From Paenibacillus sp. 453mf (GTDB lineage: Bacteria; Bacillota; Bacilli; Paenibacillales; Paenibacillaceae), in NCBI RefSeq assembly GCF_900116105.1, contig NZ_FPAC01000001.1, positions 1,850,862 through 1,914,861 on the forward strand: 64,000 bases of DNA, given 5' to 3'. The notes below the pieces were generated by a model. That model had not been told where the DNA came from and did no database searches. It saw only the letters and a list, made by a program, of their open reading frames with translations. Shown here piece after piece: positions 27,916 through 36,132 of this stretch (positions are counted from its first letter, which is position 1; each line of letters starts with the position of its first letter). The position numbers and the translations under genes were made by a program.

Positions 27916-28556
27916 CTGGCGTCTTCTTCGAGCAATCTAACCTTTATCTTACCTTTTGATGCCTTTAAAAAATATTCTGTTTTCATGTATAGAGGATGTA
28001 CTGGATAACTAACATCCAAGAGTGTACCTTTGTAGTTTAATTTATTTACCACTATTGCTTGTGGGTATTTTGTAAGGATGTCTCTTTGACGTTCTATCCC
28101 TATATCTAACTTGCCCCAAGCTATAAACACAAAATTATAATTGTCCAATAATTCTCTCGATTTAAACATTAAATGGTTCATTCCGCTTATACTTTTTGCA
28201 TATCTTTTAGCCTTATCACTATTTTTTTCACGAATATTAAATATATTTTCAATATGAATTGAGTATTTATCTGGAAGTGTAATTCCATCTTGATAGTAAG
28301 CCTCCTCGATCATCCGCATAACCTTCTTCATTGTATTATCGGGTACTGTCAGAACCGGCTCGTTAGTTTCATATTCAAAATTTTCGAGCCGTCTATAGAG
28401 GGTTTCATTAATTGGTCTTGCGTCTCCTGGGTTCATCATGACCACTAATCCTATTACCTCCCCAGGACCATTAGTAGAATGAAACTCCGTATGGTGTCTG
28501 AATATCTTTATCTCGTTCTCTATTTTCTTCGAAACAAAGTGAGCGTAAGTTTGCAT
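27906..28556 (-). CDS. DUF1643-like protein
   Basis: About 216 residues from ATG 28556 (AGAGAGGAATATT upstream). The motifs VVMMNPGDARP, FVFIAWGK and YPVHPLYMK correspond to the NPs-, WG- and HPL-containing pattern of DUF1643 proteins. Function unknown. The stop codon is the TAA of the element boundary itself, so the last residues EEDASIL are encoded by the cassette end. Confidence 0.65.
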   Translation of the reverse strand: MQTYAHFVSKKIENEIKIFRHHTEFHSTNGPGEVIGLVVMMNPGDARPINETLYRRLENFEYETNEPVLTVPDNTMKKVMRMIEEAYYQDGITLPDKYSIHIENIFNIREKNSDKAKRYAKSISGMNHLMFKSRELLDNYNFVFIAWGKLDIGIERQRDILTKYPQAIVVNKLNYKGTLLDVSYPVHPLYMKTEYFLKASKGKIKVRLLEEDASIL

Positions 28557-28583
28557 AATATTCCTCTCTCTTTGCACCAATTT

Positions 28584-28749
28584 CTTATAACGATTTTGTA
28601 TCTACGAACCCGAGAGGCTTAAGGGAGCGCAGGCGACCGGGTCCGACGGACTTAGACTCGCAGGGTTATGAGCTGAATCGACACCTCTGCCATCCTCATC
28701 TTGCGAACCAAGGGCAGAGCCCGCAGCGTAGATACGTTGTTATGTGATG
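28584..28749 (-). repeat. E3: cassette element (166 bp)
   Basis: CTTATAAC to GTTATGTGATG. Outer stem TATCTACG/CGTAGATA. CGAACC sub-type: AACCCGAGAGGCTTAAG/CTTAGACTCGCAGGGTT, with GTCCGACGGAC inside and GGGCAGAGCCC at the end. Confidence 0.88.
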
Positions 28750-28782
28750 GATCGACCTTCTCTGAAATATCTGCGTTTTCAT

Positions 28783-29238
28783 TTATACTCCAGTTTTCCT
28801 TTCCAAGTTCAATACGTGACTTGCTTTATCTATTCCTTCTGCTCTTAAGAAACCAATATTTCTATAAAACCTATCAGCAATTGGGTTCTCAGTATATAAA
28901 GTTAATATCCTAAAATACTTTCTTGCTTCATCTTCAATAATTCTTAAAAGTTTACTCCCTACTCCTTTGCTTCTGTGTATCGGTGAAACATATAAGTGTC
29001 TCACTCGACCAACATCATTGAACTTGAGATAGGGATCAATATTCAAACCACATACCCCTATGACTTCCTTTTCAATTATTGCTACAAATAACGATTCTCC
29101 AAACTTATTAAATCTATTATCTCCTTGCATGTATTCATCAAGTAATTTCTGAACAAATTTATATCCCTCAGACATACTCTCATCCAACAACAAATAAAAA
29201 TTATACTCTTCTAGACAAGTAACTCTTTCAATATGCAT
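28783..29238 (-). CDS. GNAT acetyltransferase
   Basis: 151 residues from ATG 29238 (GAGGTGAACACTACG upstream); the frame is open to 29301 inside E4 but that start has no ribosome site. Acetyl-CoA motif VSPIHRSKGVGSKLLRIIED and C-terminal TENPIADRFYRNIGFLRAEG are clear. One cassette between E3 and E4, with matching ends (GTTATGTGATG and TTTCACATAAC). Confidence 0.88.
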   Translation of the reverse strand: MHIERVTCLEEYNFYLLLDESMSEGYKFVQKLLDEYMQGDNRFNKFGESLFVAIIEKEVIGVCGLNIDPYLKFNDVGRVRHLYVSPIHRSKGVGSKLLRIIEDEARKYFRILTLYTENPIADRFYRNIGFLRAEGIDKASHVLNLERKTGV

Positions 29239-29279
29239 CGTAGTGTTCACCTCATTTATTACATGGTTTACACATCTTT

Positions 29280-29472
29280 CACATAACATTCTTGTATTCA
29301 CGAACCCGAAAGCTTAAGCTGCAGATCAATCAAGCACAGCGATTAATTCTTGCCGGGTGGCTCAGCCACTTAGCCTTGCAGGGTTGTCCGGCTAATTCCA
29401 CTTCCTCGCCTCTCAACTTTTGCCGGACCGAGGAGCGAACCTGACAAAACGTGAACATGTTGTTATAGGATG
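29280..29472 (-). repeat. E4: cassette element (193 bp)
   Basis: CACATAAC to GTTATAGGATG. Outer stem TATTCACG against ACGTGAACA. CGAACC sub-type in the first arm (AACCCGAAAGCTTAAG ... CTTAGCCTTGCAGGGTT), but third arm GTCCGGC/GCCGGAC as in the other sub-type: a mosaic. Confidence 0.85.
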
Positions 29473-29489
29473 ATGGTGTCTTCCCCGAA

Positions 29490-29972
29490 TCAGCTAATAA
29501 TATATTCCATCCTTCTACTTCTAGTCTTCATTCCTATATTCTTATAAAATCCAATAGCTGATTGGTTAAATTCGGCTACAGTTAAATCTATACTTTGAAC
29601 TTTAAATTCCCTTCCTTTTTTTATTACGAATTCAAATAGATACTTACCAATACCTTGTCCTCGGTATTTCTCGTTCACTGTTAGTTCATTCACAAATAGG
29701 GTTTTTCGATCTTACATGATTAAGCTTCCAGCAATTGTTTCGATCTTTAGTATTGTATAAGCTATTACCTCTCTATTATTTGTTTCCTCTACAACATAAA
29801 TATAATGATTATCTTTGTTTAGAAGTTCTTGATAATACTTTTCTACAAGTGGTCTATCCGTCTGCATATATAGATCATTTCGAGCATTAGAGTGTAATTC
29901 TTGTATTTGTTTTATCAGTCCTAAAAGAGAATCAAAATCTGTTATTTCTGCATTTCGAATAGCCAGCTTCAT
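29490..29972 (-). pseudogene. GNAT acetyltransferase broken by one in-frame TAA
   Basis: From ATG 29972 (GGGGGTATTC upstream) the frame reads MKLAIRNAEITDFDSLLGLI to ...ETIAGSLIM, then a single TAA at 29712-29714, then in the same frame DRKTLFVNELTVNEKYRGQG, IGKYLFEFVIKK and NQSAIGFYKNIGMK to the stop at 29490. Both halves are good GNAT sequence with no frameshift. Either a recent nonsense mutation or read-through. Facing cassette ends match (GTTATAGGATG/TTTCCTATAAC). Confidence 0.85.
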
Positions 29973-30014
29973 GAATACCCCCAAAGATACTTATTATGTT
30001 CATTACACCAATTT

Positions 30015-30187
30015 CCTATAACGTTACTGTATCCACGACGTCCCACCGACTTAAGCCACGTTAGGGGCGGCCGCGATGCGGTTAGTCGGTGCGGATGTGT
30101 CCGCCTGATTCCACTTCCCTGCCAATTCCCTTCGGGCTGACCGAGGGAGCGTCAGGACCCGAATCTTGGATATAATGTTATCTGACG
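30015..30187 (-). repeat. E5: cassette element (173 bp)
   Basis: CCTATAAC to GTTATCTGACG. Outer stem TATCCACG/TTGGATA. CGACGTCC sub-type: CCACCGACTTAAG/GGTTAGTCGGTG, with CCGCGATGCGG inside. Confidence 0.88.
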
Positions 30188-30194
30188 TAAACCT

Positions 30195-30914
30195 CTACTG
30201 CGAATTAGCTATAATCTTCTTTGTTAAGTTAAACTCATGACGGCATTCGTAGTAATAACTTTTGAGTTTATATCCCCCAGCTTTAAATACAGGCTTATGT
30301 TGATACCACACTATAATTAGCGTTCCTTCAAAAAGGATTCTACGAAGGATATAAACTATTCTGTTAAAGAGAACGCTTCTATTTTGAGCAAATTTATGAA
30401 GTGTTTCGGATTGAAACTGAACATGTTTCTCCTCATCACTTAAAATCTGATTACATAAATCTATTAATACTTCTGACTTTGTAGATTTTTGCGAGGCTTT
30501 ATAGTACAACTTAGCAATGATCTCAGCAGTTAATAGAACAATGACTGATTGTTCTAGACTCGCATATCGACGTAATCTTCTAAATACATTGTCCACCCAA
30601 TGTCTACGAAGGAGTGGGATTCCCTGTACCTTCATAAATCTGCCTAGATCTCTAGCGTGCCTCTGTTATTCTTTAATGAATTCTATAAGTGCTTCATAGT
30701 AATCCTGATCTTGTGTCTGGTGTACATATTCTTGCGCACGTTTAATTAGATGTTTACCTTCAGAGTTTTCTCCTAATTGAAACTGTTGAATTGACTTAAT
30801 GATTATTTCTCTTTCATTAGTTGTTAATTTATAGTTGTCATCCCAATGAATATATTTGAGGTTTTGATTATTTCTTCGATAATATTGCACCCATTTCGAG
30901 AAAGTGATATTCAT
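30195..30914 (-). pseudogene. Ferritin-like helical protein broken by one in-frame TAA
   Basis: ATG 30914 opens MNITFSKWVQYYRRNNQNLK to ...YYEALIEFIKE, then one TAA, then QRHARDLGRFMKVQG continues in the same frame to 30195. The join FIKE-x-QRHARDLGRF would read naturally with Glu (GAA to TAA). Pairs such as E-QRHA and LSDEEKHVQFQSETLHKF are the Glu-x2-His spacing of ferritin-like di-iron proteins. About 239 residues when restored. Cassette ends match over nine bases (GTTATCTGACG/TGTCAGATAAC). Confidence 0.7.
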
Positions 30915-30945
30915 TATTTGCTCCTAAAATGTAATAGGTTTATGT

Positions 30946-31119
30946 CAGATAACGTTCCCGTATTCATGAACCCGAAAGGCTTAAGGGAGCGTTTAGAGAT
31001 CGGGTGGCTCTGCCAGTTAGCCTTGCAGGGTTGTCTACCTGAATCCGCTTCTTCGAAAGTGCCGCGGGCAGACCCAGGGAGCGTCAGCGACCGCGGTATG
31101 AATACATTGTTATGCGATG
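30946..31119 (-). repeat. E6: cassette element (174 bp)
   Basis: CAGATAAC to GTTATGCGATG. Outer stem GTATTCATG/TATGAATAC, i.e. both arms changed relative to TATTCACG/CGTGAATA. CGAACC sub-type in the first arm. Confidence 0.88.
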
Positions 31120-31153
31120 TTCATTGACTTCTTTGAATAATTAATCAATTCTT

Positions 31154-31600
31154 TTAAGTCATAAGACGACGAACCACTTCACCGTCAATTAATTCTTTAC
31201 TTACTCTTTCAAATCCCAGAGATTCATATAGATTACCTGCAACTGTATTCTCGGGTCTATGTCCAATCATAATTCTTTGGCAGTTCAATGTTTCTTTCAT
31301 TAATTCTATCAATTCTTTCATCGATTCTTTTCCATGCCCTTTTCCCTGGTATCTTTCATCAATCATCAGTGCTGGAATCCAATAGTTACCCTCATTATCC
31401 GGTATCTTACAATACACAATAAAACCTATAATATCCGCACTAAAATAGATCGCCATCGGTTCAAAGTCAGTGACATACTTAGATTCAGCAATCCAGTATA
31501 CTATTGGGGCTGGGAATACTTTCTTTTGATCTTTTGTTACTTCCAATTGGGTGCAGTTATACCAGTTATTAACCGATACAGGCTTCAAACTAATTGCCAT
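31154..31600 (-). CDS. GNAT acetyltransferase with leader peptide
   Basis: 148 residues; acetyl-CoA motif DERYQGKGHGKESMKELIEL and the PENTVAGNLYESLGFERVSK end resemble diamine/spermidine-type GNATs. Ribosome site AGGAGGAATCTAAA. Unlike its neighbours it has 176 bases between its start and the element, holding a 18-residue ORF and mutually exclusive hairpins that can hide its ribosome site, so translation may be inducible. Substrate unknown; a drug is possible given this control. Confidence 0.87.
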   Translation of the reverse strand: MAISLKPVSVNNWYNCTQLEVTKDQKKVFPAPIVYWIAESKYVTDFEPMAIYFSADIIGFIVYCKIPDNEGNYWIPALMIDERYQGKGHGKESMKELIELMKETLNCQRIMIGHRPENTVAGNLYESLGFERVSKELIDGEVVRRLMT

Positions 31601-31605
31601 TTTAG

Positions 31606-31669
31606 ATTCCTCCTAGTCAAGTTACACAGAGGAATCACTTAATCGTTCCTCTGTGTTAAATCAAAACAC
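31606..31669 (-). promoter_or_regulatory. Putative translational attenuator
   Basis: On the minus strand four segments follow one another: GTGTT, AACACAGAGGAA (31646-31657), TTCCTCTGTGT (31624-31634) and the ribosome site GAGGAAT (31606-31612). Segment 1 can pair with 2 and 3 with 4 (site hidden), or 2 with 3 over 11 bp (site free). This is the logic of erm and cat leaders. Confidence 0.55.
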
Positions 31670-31712
31670 CTCTTAAATCACTGTTGGTTTTACTCTTATT
31701 CGTATTATTCAT
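31656..31712 (-). CDS. Leader peptide, 18 aa
   Basis: AAGGAG 9 bases before ATG 31712 and a short frame MNNTNKSKTNSDLRGVLI ending in TAA inside the first arm of the hairpin. Its position over segments 1-2 of the attenuator suggests that a ribosome stalled here would free the downstream ribosome site. Confidence 0.55.
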   Translation of the reverse strand: MNNTNKSKTNSDLRGVLI

Positions 31713-31775
31713 ATTACATCACTCCTTTCATGCTATTTGATTATTCATATTTTATTAGACTATTTCAATGAATTT

Positions 31776-31967
31776 CGTATAACGTTCGTGTATTCACGAC
31801 GTCCTACCACCTTAAGCCCGAATGGCGGCCGAGATGCGGTTAGGTGGGGGGATGTGTCCGGCCGATTCCGCTTCCTGCTACTGAAAATCCTTCTTAGAGT
31901 TCACTTCTAACTTCTTGCCGGACCGAGGGCCGAATGGCCCGAAGCGTGAATATGGTGTTATAAGATG
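31776..31967 (-). repeat. E7: cassette element (192 bp)
   Basis: CGTATAAC to GTTATAAGATG. Outer stem TATTCACG/CGTGAATA. CGACGTCC sub-type: CCACCTTAAGCCCGAATGGC and GGTTAGGTGG; third arm GTCCGGC/GCCGGAC; last hairpin GGGCCGAATGGCCC. Confidence 0.9.
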
Positions 31968-31990
31968 TGGGGGCCATCTCGAATATACTT

Positions 31991-32464
31991 TCAAATGTTT
32001 TTCTTGTTCATTAATTCATCATCAAATATTCTCTTTAATTGACTGCTCTCAATAATATATTTCACTTCTCCTCTTGAAACATAGATATTCTCTTTATCAT
32101 ATTGAATTCTTACTTCTGATCTATCCTTTAATCTAATTGCAATTCCTGATACAATGCTTGGATTTGACGTATCTTTCCAACTTGTTTCTTTTGGAGATAA
32201 AGAATTAAATGTTGTAATGATTCTGTGAATCTGGTCTTTACTTAGATCTATATCAATATGTTTAAAAGTCGAGTTAATAAGAACAACTTTACTCATTCTA
32301 ATACTATCAATATCCTGTTCTTCTATCTTCTGGTGCAAAGATAGTTGTTCCATAAATTTCTCTTCTGAATCGTCTGTTAAAAACGAGTAAAGAACAACAG
32401 CAGTAAATATCATGAATACAGCAAGCAAACCTATTATTGCTTTGTTATTGATTGTATTCATCAC
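31991..32464 (-). CDS. Membrane-anchored protein of unknown family
   Basis: 157 residues: an N-terminal helix (KAIIGLLAVFMIFTAVVLYSFL) then an extracytoplasmic domain with alternating beta strands (KVVLINSTFKHIDIDLSKDQ, SGIAIRLKDRSEVRIQYDKE). No lipobox. Not recognised. One cassette between E7 and E8 with matching ends. Confidence 0.7.
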   Translation of the reverse strand: MMNTINNKAIIGLLAVFMIFTAVVLYSFLTDDSEEKFMEQLSLHQKIEEQDIDSIRMSKVVLINSTFKHIDIDLSKDQIHRIITTFNSLSPKETSWKDTSNPSIVSGIAIRLKDRSEVRIQYDKENIYVSRGEVKYIIESSQLKRIFDDELMNKKNI

Positions 32465-32476
32465 TTGCCTCCATTT

Positions 32477-32604
32477 CTTATAACGTTTCTGTATTCACGA
32501 CGCTCGACTTTGTTGGGTGTGTCCGGTTGATTTCACTTCCTTGCTATAGCCTCTGTCGGACCAAGAGCAAAAGCGACGAAGCTTGAATATGTTGTTATAC
32601 GAAG
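32477..32604 (-). repeat. E8: cassette element (128 bp, reduced)
   Basis: CTTATAAC to GTTATACGAAG. Outer stem TATTCACG against GCTTGAATA. The first arm has shrunk to a short CGACTTTGTTGGGTG, and the third arm is TCCGGTTGA...TGTCGGACC. A shortened but recognisable copy. Confidence 0.8.
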
Positions 32605-32679
32605 CATACTTGAATTAGCCCACACTCTATTCATTCGATAAAAAAGACATCATGAAGTACAAACTAATAAATCATGATG

Positions 32680-32976
32680 TCACTTATATTCTTGTTTAAT
32701 TAATCGTCTTGATTGGTGTAAAAAAGTAACCAATTCGATATTGGTTTCTGTAATTCTATAAATAATTCGATAACTCTTATAAATCTTTTCTCTTACTTCG
32801 TCTCTATTTAATTCAGGTACTAGTCGTCCCTTATAAGGAAAATCAATTATTGTACTCGTTTCATAAATCAATTCATTAACAAACTCTCTGGCTTGTTCAA
32901 TTGAATCTTGTTTAATGTACTCATAAATGATTTCAAGATCTTTTAATGACCTTGGTGACCATACTAATTCAGCCAT
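32680..32976 (-). CDS. ParE/RelE-family toxin
   Basis: 98 residues starting MAELVWSPRSLKDLEIIYEY and ending in FLHQSRRLIKQEYK; REKIYKSYRIIYRI is the core strand of ParE/RelE toxins. It overlaps the antitoxin gene by 13 bases. ParE-like members poison gyrase, RelE-like members cut mRNA; the choice cannot be made here. As cargo it would favour keeping the array. Confidence 0.9.
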   Translation of the reverse strand: MAELVWSPRSLKDLEIIYEYIKQDSIEQAREFVNELIYETSTIIDFPYKGRLVPELNRDEVREKIYKSYRIIYRITETNIELVTFLHQSRRLIKQEYK

Positions 32977-33146
32977 GATTTTATTTTCTCCATTACTTCT
33001 GTATGAGATATCCCTCGTCCTGCATCTAATTCATTGATTCCCTCTTCAATTCTTGCTCTGGCATATAGTTTATATAAGATGTCTTCAACTGTTACATTAT
33101 CAGGAAGATCTTGAATCAATTTAATTACTTCGTCCTTTACACTCAC
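32964..33146 (-). CDS. Antitoxin of ParE/RelE-type pair
   Basis: A 60-residue acidic protein (MSVKDEVIKLIQDLPDNVTV, EDILYKLYARARIEEGINEL, DAGRGISHTEVMEKIKSWL), the typical short antitoxin that precedes ParE-like toxins. Together with the toxin it fills one cassette (E8-E9) whose ends match over ten bases (GTTATACGAA/TTCGTATAAC). Confidence 0.88.
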   Translation of the reverse strand: MSVKDEVIKLIQDLPDNVTVEDILYKLYARARIEEGINELDAGRGISHTEVMEKIKSWLN

Positions 33147-33245
33147 GTTAGATCACCTCTCTAGATCTTAATGTCTTTCCTTATTATAATACACAAATCA
33201 TTTCGTTGTTAGACGCTTATTGATCTTATGCCCTACTTCATGTTT

Positions 33246-33410
33246 CGTATAACGTTCTTGTGTTTACGAACCTGAGAGGCTTAAGGCGCAACGCGCCGGG
33301 TCGAAGACTTAGCCTCGCAAGGTTATTCGCGTGTACTACTTCCAGCTTTATAACCTCGGGCGAATCAAGGGGGCTTGACCCCCGCAGCGTGAACACTATG
33401 TTAGATGATG
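33246..33410 (-). repeat. E9: cassette element (165 bp)
   Basis: CGTATAAC to GTTAGATGATG. Outer stem TGTTTACG/CGTGAACA, first arm AACCTGAGAGGCTTAAG/CTTAGCCTCGCAAGGTT, third arm ATTCGC/GCGAAT, last hairpin GGGGGCTTGACCCCC: several stems differ from the consensus on both sides at once. Confidence 0.9.
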
Positions 33411-33425
33411 CCTGCGCCTTCTCGA

Positions 33426-34339
33426 TTAAACCCACCATCTTCTCTGCCTTAATAACTTTGTATTAACGTTCAATTCCCTATCAATCCAACTCTTCATTTG
33501 AGTCTTCATAACAAAAAATTCAGATGCGGCATGTGATAATCCAATTAGGGACATTTGTGTTTCCGATATGTAATCTTTCATTAATTGATATTTGTGTCTA
33601 CCATAATCGTTATCAATATGACAATGGATTTCACCAGTAATGTACGCTTGTGCACCTTTACTTTCTGCAATTCTCATATCTGACACCACATCACCACACC
33701 CAGCAATAATGGCTATTCTTGTTATCTCTTCGTGTTCTAATCCTTCAAAATCAACATACGGTATTTCACATAAATTTATTAAGCTTTCAATTATTTTTTT
33801 GTATTTGTTATTTGAATATCGCATATCAGCCCAGCATACCCATTCCCATATTCACAAAACTCATCGACAACTATAGCATTCAATGCTTCTGCTAATGCAT
33901 CACTTGTGCCTACTTTACGATTGTAATCTAATGGAGCATGACAAGTATAAACGGAAAGTCTCTTATTTATTAATTCATCAATTAAGTCTACTGAAATTGG
34001 AATAAATCCTCTACCCCAATTTCCTCTTGGATCACCACATTCCATAGGGATTGGATGATGCATAAATAATAGATCACCTTCAGAAGCATCTTTAATAAAT
34101 TCACTAACTACATCATCCGTTGGAAAAACAGTTAGATATATTGTATTAACCTCTTGGCTTCCTTTAATCATCAGGCCATTAAATCTCTCTGTAAATGCAA
34201 CTTCAAATTTGCTCTTCCAATTAAAATGTAAGGGGTCATACACCATTGGGATAAATCTACTAAATGCAGGATCTTTATTTAACTTATTAATATCAAATAA
34301 AGAATCCAATTCAGTTTTAATTTGATCAAGTAGCATCAT
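33426..34339 (-). pseudogene. NIF3-family protein split by a frameshift at A7
   Basis: The upstream frame (33791-34339) holds the NIF3 metal motif LLFMHHPIPMECGDP and VYTCHAPLDYN; the downstream frame (33426-33824) holds AIIAGCGDVVSDMRIAESKG and the C-terminal SLIGLSHAASEFFVMK. They join if the ribosome or polymerase slips by -1 on seven A residues (ACA AAA AAA TAA), giving ITNTKK-IIESLINLCE. Either a one-base indel in the A-run or programmed slippage. Restored length about 290 residues. Cassette ends match (GTTAGATGATG/TTTCATCTAAC). Confidence 0.8.
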
Positions 34340-34372
34340 AATATTTTTCTCCTTTCAGTTTTGCGCCGGTTT

Positions 34373-34570
34373 CATCTAACGTTCCCGTATTCACGACGTC
34401 CCACCGACTTAAGGGACCCGCCAGGGTCCGGCCGCGATGCGGTTAGTCGGTGCGGATGTGTCCGGCTGTATCCACTTCCCTACAGCTGAAATGCTTCATC
34501 GAATCCACATCTAACTTCTGCCGGACCGAGGGCCGAATGGCCCGATGCGTGAATATAATGTTATATGCTG
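34373..34570 (-). repeat. E10: cassette element (198 bp)
   Basis: CATCTAAC to GTTATATGCTG. Outer stem TATTCACG/CGTGAATA; first arm CCACCGACTTAAG/GGTTAGTCGGTG with inner hairpin GGACCCGCCAGGGTCC and CCGCGATGCGG; third arm GTCCGGC/GCCGGAC; last hairpin GGGCCGAATGGCCC. Confidence 0.9.
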
Positions 34571-34581
34571 TGGCTGGCTTC

Positions 34582-35232
34582 TTAGATAATTCCCTCAAAT
34601 ATCTTATTAATAGATTCCCTATCATAATTTAATATCCAGTCGTTGTACTTAATAAAAATATTCTTTAGTACTGAAGTAGAATTGGAAACTACATCACATC
34701 CACGATCGTCGTAAATATGAAAAATAATGCCTTTACCAAGATTGATGAAGAAAACATCATGTTTAATTGATGGCTTAGTTCCCAAATCCTTATTACAGAT
34801 AGCTTTAATTAAATTTAGATAATCTAAATCACTTACTTTACAAGCTATTTGAAATCGATATGTTTTATTGTCCTCGTCGGGAATTTCATCTGGTTCTGCA
34901 AAGATATCCGGAATTACATTTAGCTTTAGATTCCATAGAATTTGTCTATTCTTTATGTATCTTCGGTATAGGTTTACCTTTTTAATTTGGTTTTTTAATT
35001 TATAAGCGAAATAGGCATTTGTAACGAGTAAGAGATCATCATCTTTTACAAACAATTCTTTAAACAATTCAATTGATCTACTATATACTCGATCCATGTA
35101 CTGATTTTTATCTACATCGTATAAATGTGGATCGCCAAGCTCAAATCGAATACCTATATCCCAGCTATAAAATAATGGCGGTCTTAGTATCAAACTTGGA
35201 AAATGATCTTTCATATACTGATCAACTGACAA
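34582..35232 (-). CDS. DUF3885 protein
   Basis: 216 residues with the DUF3885 pattern LFYSWDIGIRFELGDP near the start, YDVDKNQYMDRVYSRSIELF next and the closing IFHIYDDRGCDVVSNS. These proteins occur widely, often in accessory DNA; function unknown. One cassette between E10 and E11; ends match except one G-T pair. Confidence 0.82.
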   Translation of the reverse strand: MSVDQYMKDHFPSLILRPPLFYSWDIGIRFELGDPHLYDVDKNQYMDRVYSRSIELFKELFVKDDDLLLVTNAYFAYKLKNQIKKVNLYRRYIKNRQILWNLKLNVIPDIFAEPDEIPDEDNKTYRFQIACKVSDLDYLNLIKAICNKDLGTKPSIKHDVFFINLGKGIIFHIYDDRGCDVVSNSTSVLKNIFIKYNDWILNYDRESINKIFEGII

Positions 35233-35268
35233 TTCGATTCACCTCTTTAATTTGCTTTCCAGCCATTG

Positions 35269-35419
35269 CACATAACGTTTCTGTATTCACGACGCGAGCC
35301 GGCCTTAGATAGCTCTTATCTTAGGCCGGCTCGTGTGTCGTCCGAGTTATCTTCCATGATTATACATCGGACGACCAAGGGGTGTAAGCCCCGTAGCGTG
35401 AATATTATGTTATGCGATG
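35269..35419 (-). repeat. E11: cassette element with replaced first arm (151 bp)
   Basis: CACATAAC to GTTATGCGATG. Outer stem TATTCACG/CGTGAATA, last hairpin GGGGTGTAAGCCCC. The usual first arm is replaced by CGAGCCGGCCT...AGGCCGGCTCG around TAGATAGCTCTTATCTT (35295-35333), the same hairpin as the chromosomal one at 18496; third arm GTCGTCCG/CGGACGAC. Confidence 0.88.
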
Positions 35420-35447
35420 CCTCGGTCATCTTCGGTTTACTTTCATA

Positions 35448-35918
35448 TTAGTCCTTTTTTAATTGCAATTTATAAATCTTTAATATATATTCTTTATCTT
35501 CTGAGTCATCATTATGTCCTTCTATTGGTAACCCATTATGAAATGGGGACCCTAAAAAATCATCAAGTATTTCTCTTGGATTATTCAATATTCGTATTTC
35601 ACAGCTAAATGGTAATTTCTTGTTTATGTCAGATATCAGATTGAATCTTAATTGACTTGCCATAATATCAAACCATAAATATAAATACATACCTAGATTT
35701 GAACTAGAGCTTTCTATTTGATCTTTCCGATTCTGTATAACTTTATTTATAAATTCGTTGAAATCGTCAGTTGTAATTTGATTAATCAATTCAGGAGAAA
35801 TCGAGATTCTCCACATATTTGTTTCAATTTCTTCTTGAAGATCAGCTTCAGAGGAACCGATATAAATTAAATCGTTTATTATATCTTGAAGATCTTCAAA
35901 ATACTGTTCCTTATTCAT
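35448..35918 (-). CDS. Hypothetical cassette protein
   Basis: 156 residues, acidic at the start (YFEDLQDIINDLIYIGSSEA), with a hydrophobic middle (NLGMYLYLWFDIMASQLRFN) and a C-terminal LGSPFHNGLPIEGHNDDSED. Predicted soluble. No family recognised; it recalls small immunity-type proteins. One cassette between E11 and E12, the pair with the weakest end match (two differences). Confidence 0.7.
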   Translation of the reverse strand: MNKEQYFEDLQDIINDLIYIGSSEADLQEEIETNMWRISISPELINQITTDDFNEFINKVIQNRKDQIESSSSNLGMYLYLWFDIMASQLRFNLISDINKKLPFSCEIRILNNPREILDDFLGSPFHNGLPIEGHNDDSEDKEYILKIYKLQLKKD

Positions 35919-35952
35919 TTGTTTTTCCTTCTTTCATACAATACCGAGGTTT

Positions 35953-36104
35953 CATATAACGTTGGTGTATTCGCGACGTCCATTCCCCATAGATAGCTCT
36001 TATCTTGGGGAATGGATGTATCTGCCCGATTCTTCTTCCTCGAAAACACTCCTGGCAGATCAAGGGACGAATGGCCCGCAGTGTGAATATTTTGTTATAT
36101 GAAG
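35953..36104 (-). repeat. E12: cassette element with replaced first arm (152 bp)
   Basis: CATATAAC to GTTATATGAAG. Outer stem TATTCGCG/GTGTGAATA. First arm CCATTCCCC/GGGGAATGG (35980-36015) carries the same TAGATAGCTCTTATCTT loop as E11 on a different stem. Third arm ATCTGCC/GGCAGAT. Confidence 0.88.
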
Positions 36105-36132
36105 GATATGCCGTTTCGAACAACTCACAAAA

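Noticed and set aside
35266..35451. Plus-strand ORFs inside elements (also at 33260, 34450, 36005, 36660, 38293)
   Set aside because: They only read the conserved element sequence; similar peptides recur because the DNA is repeated, with no ribosome sites.
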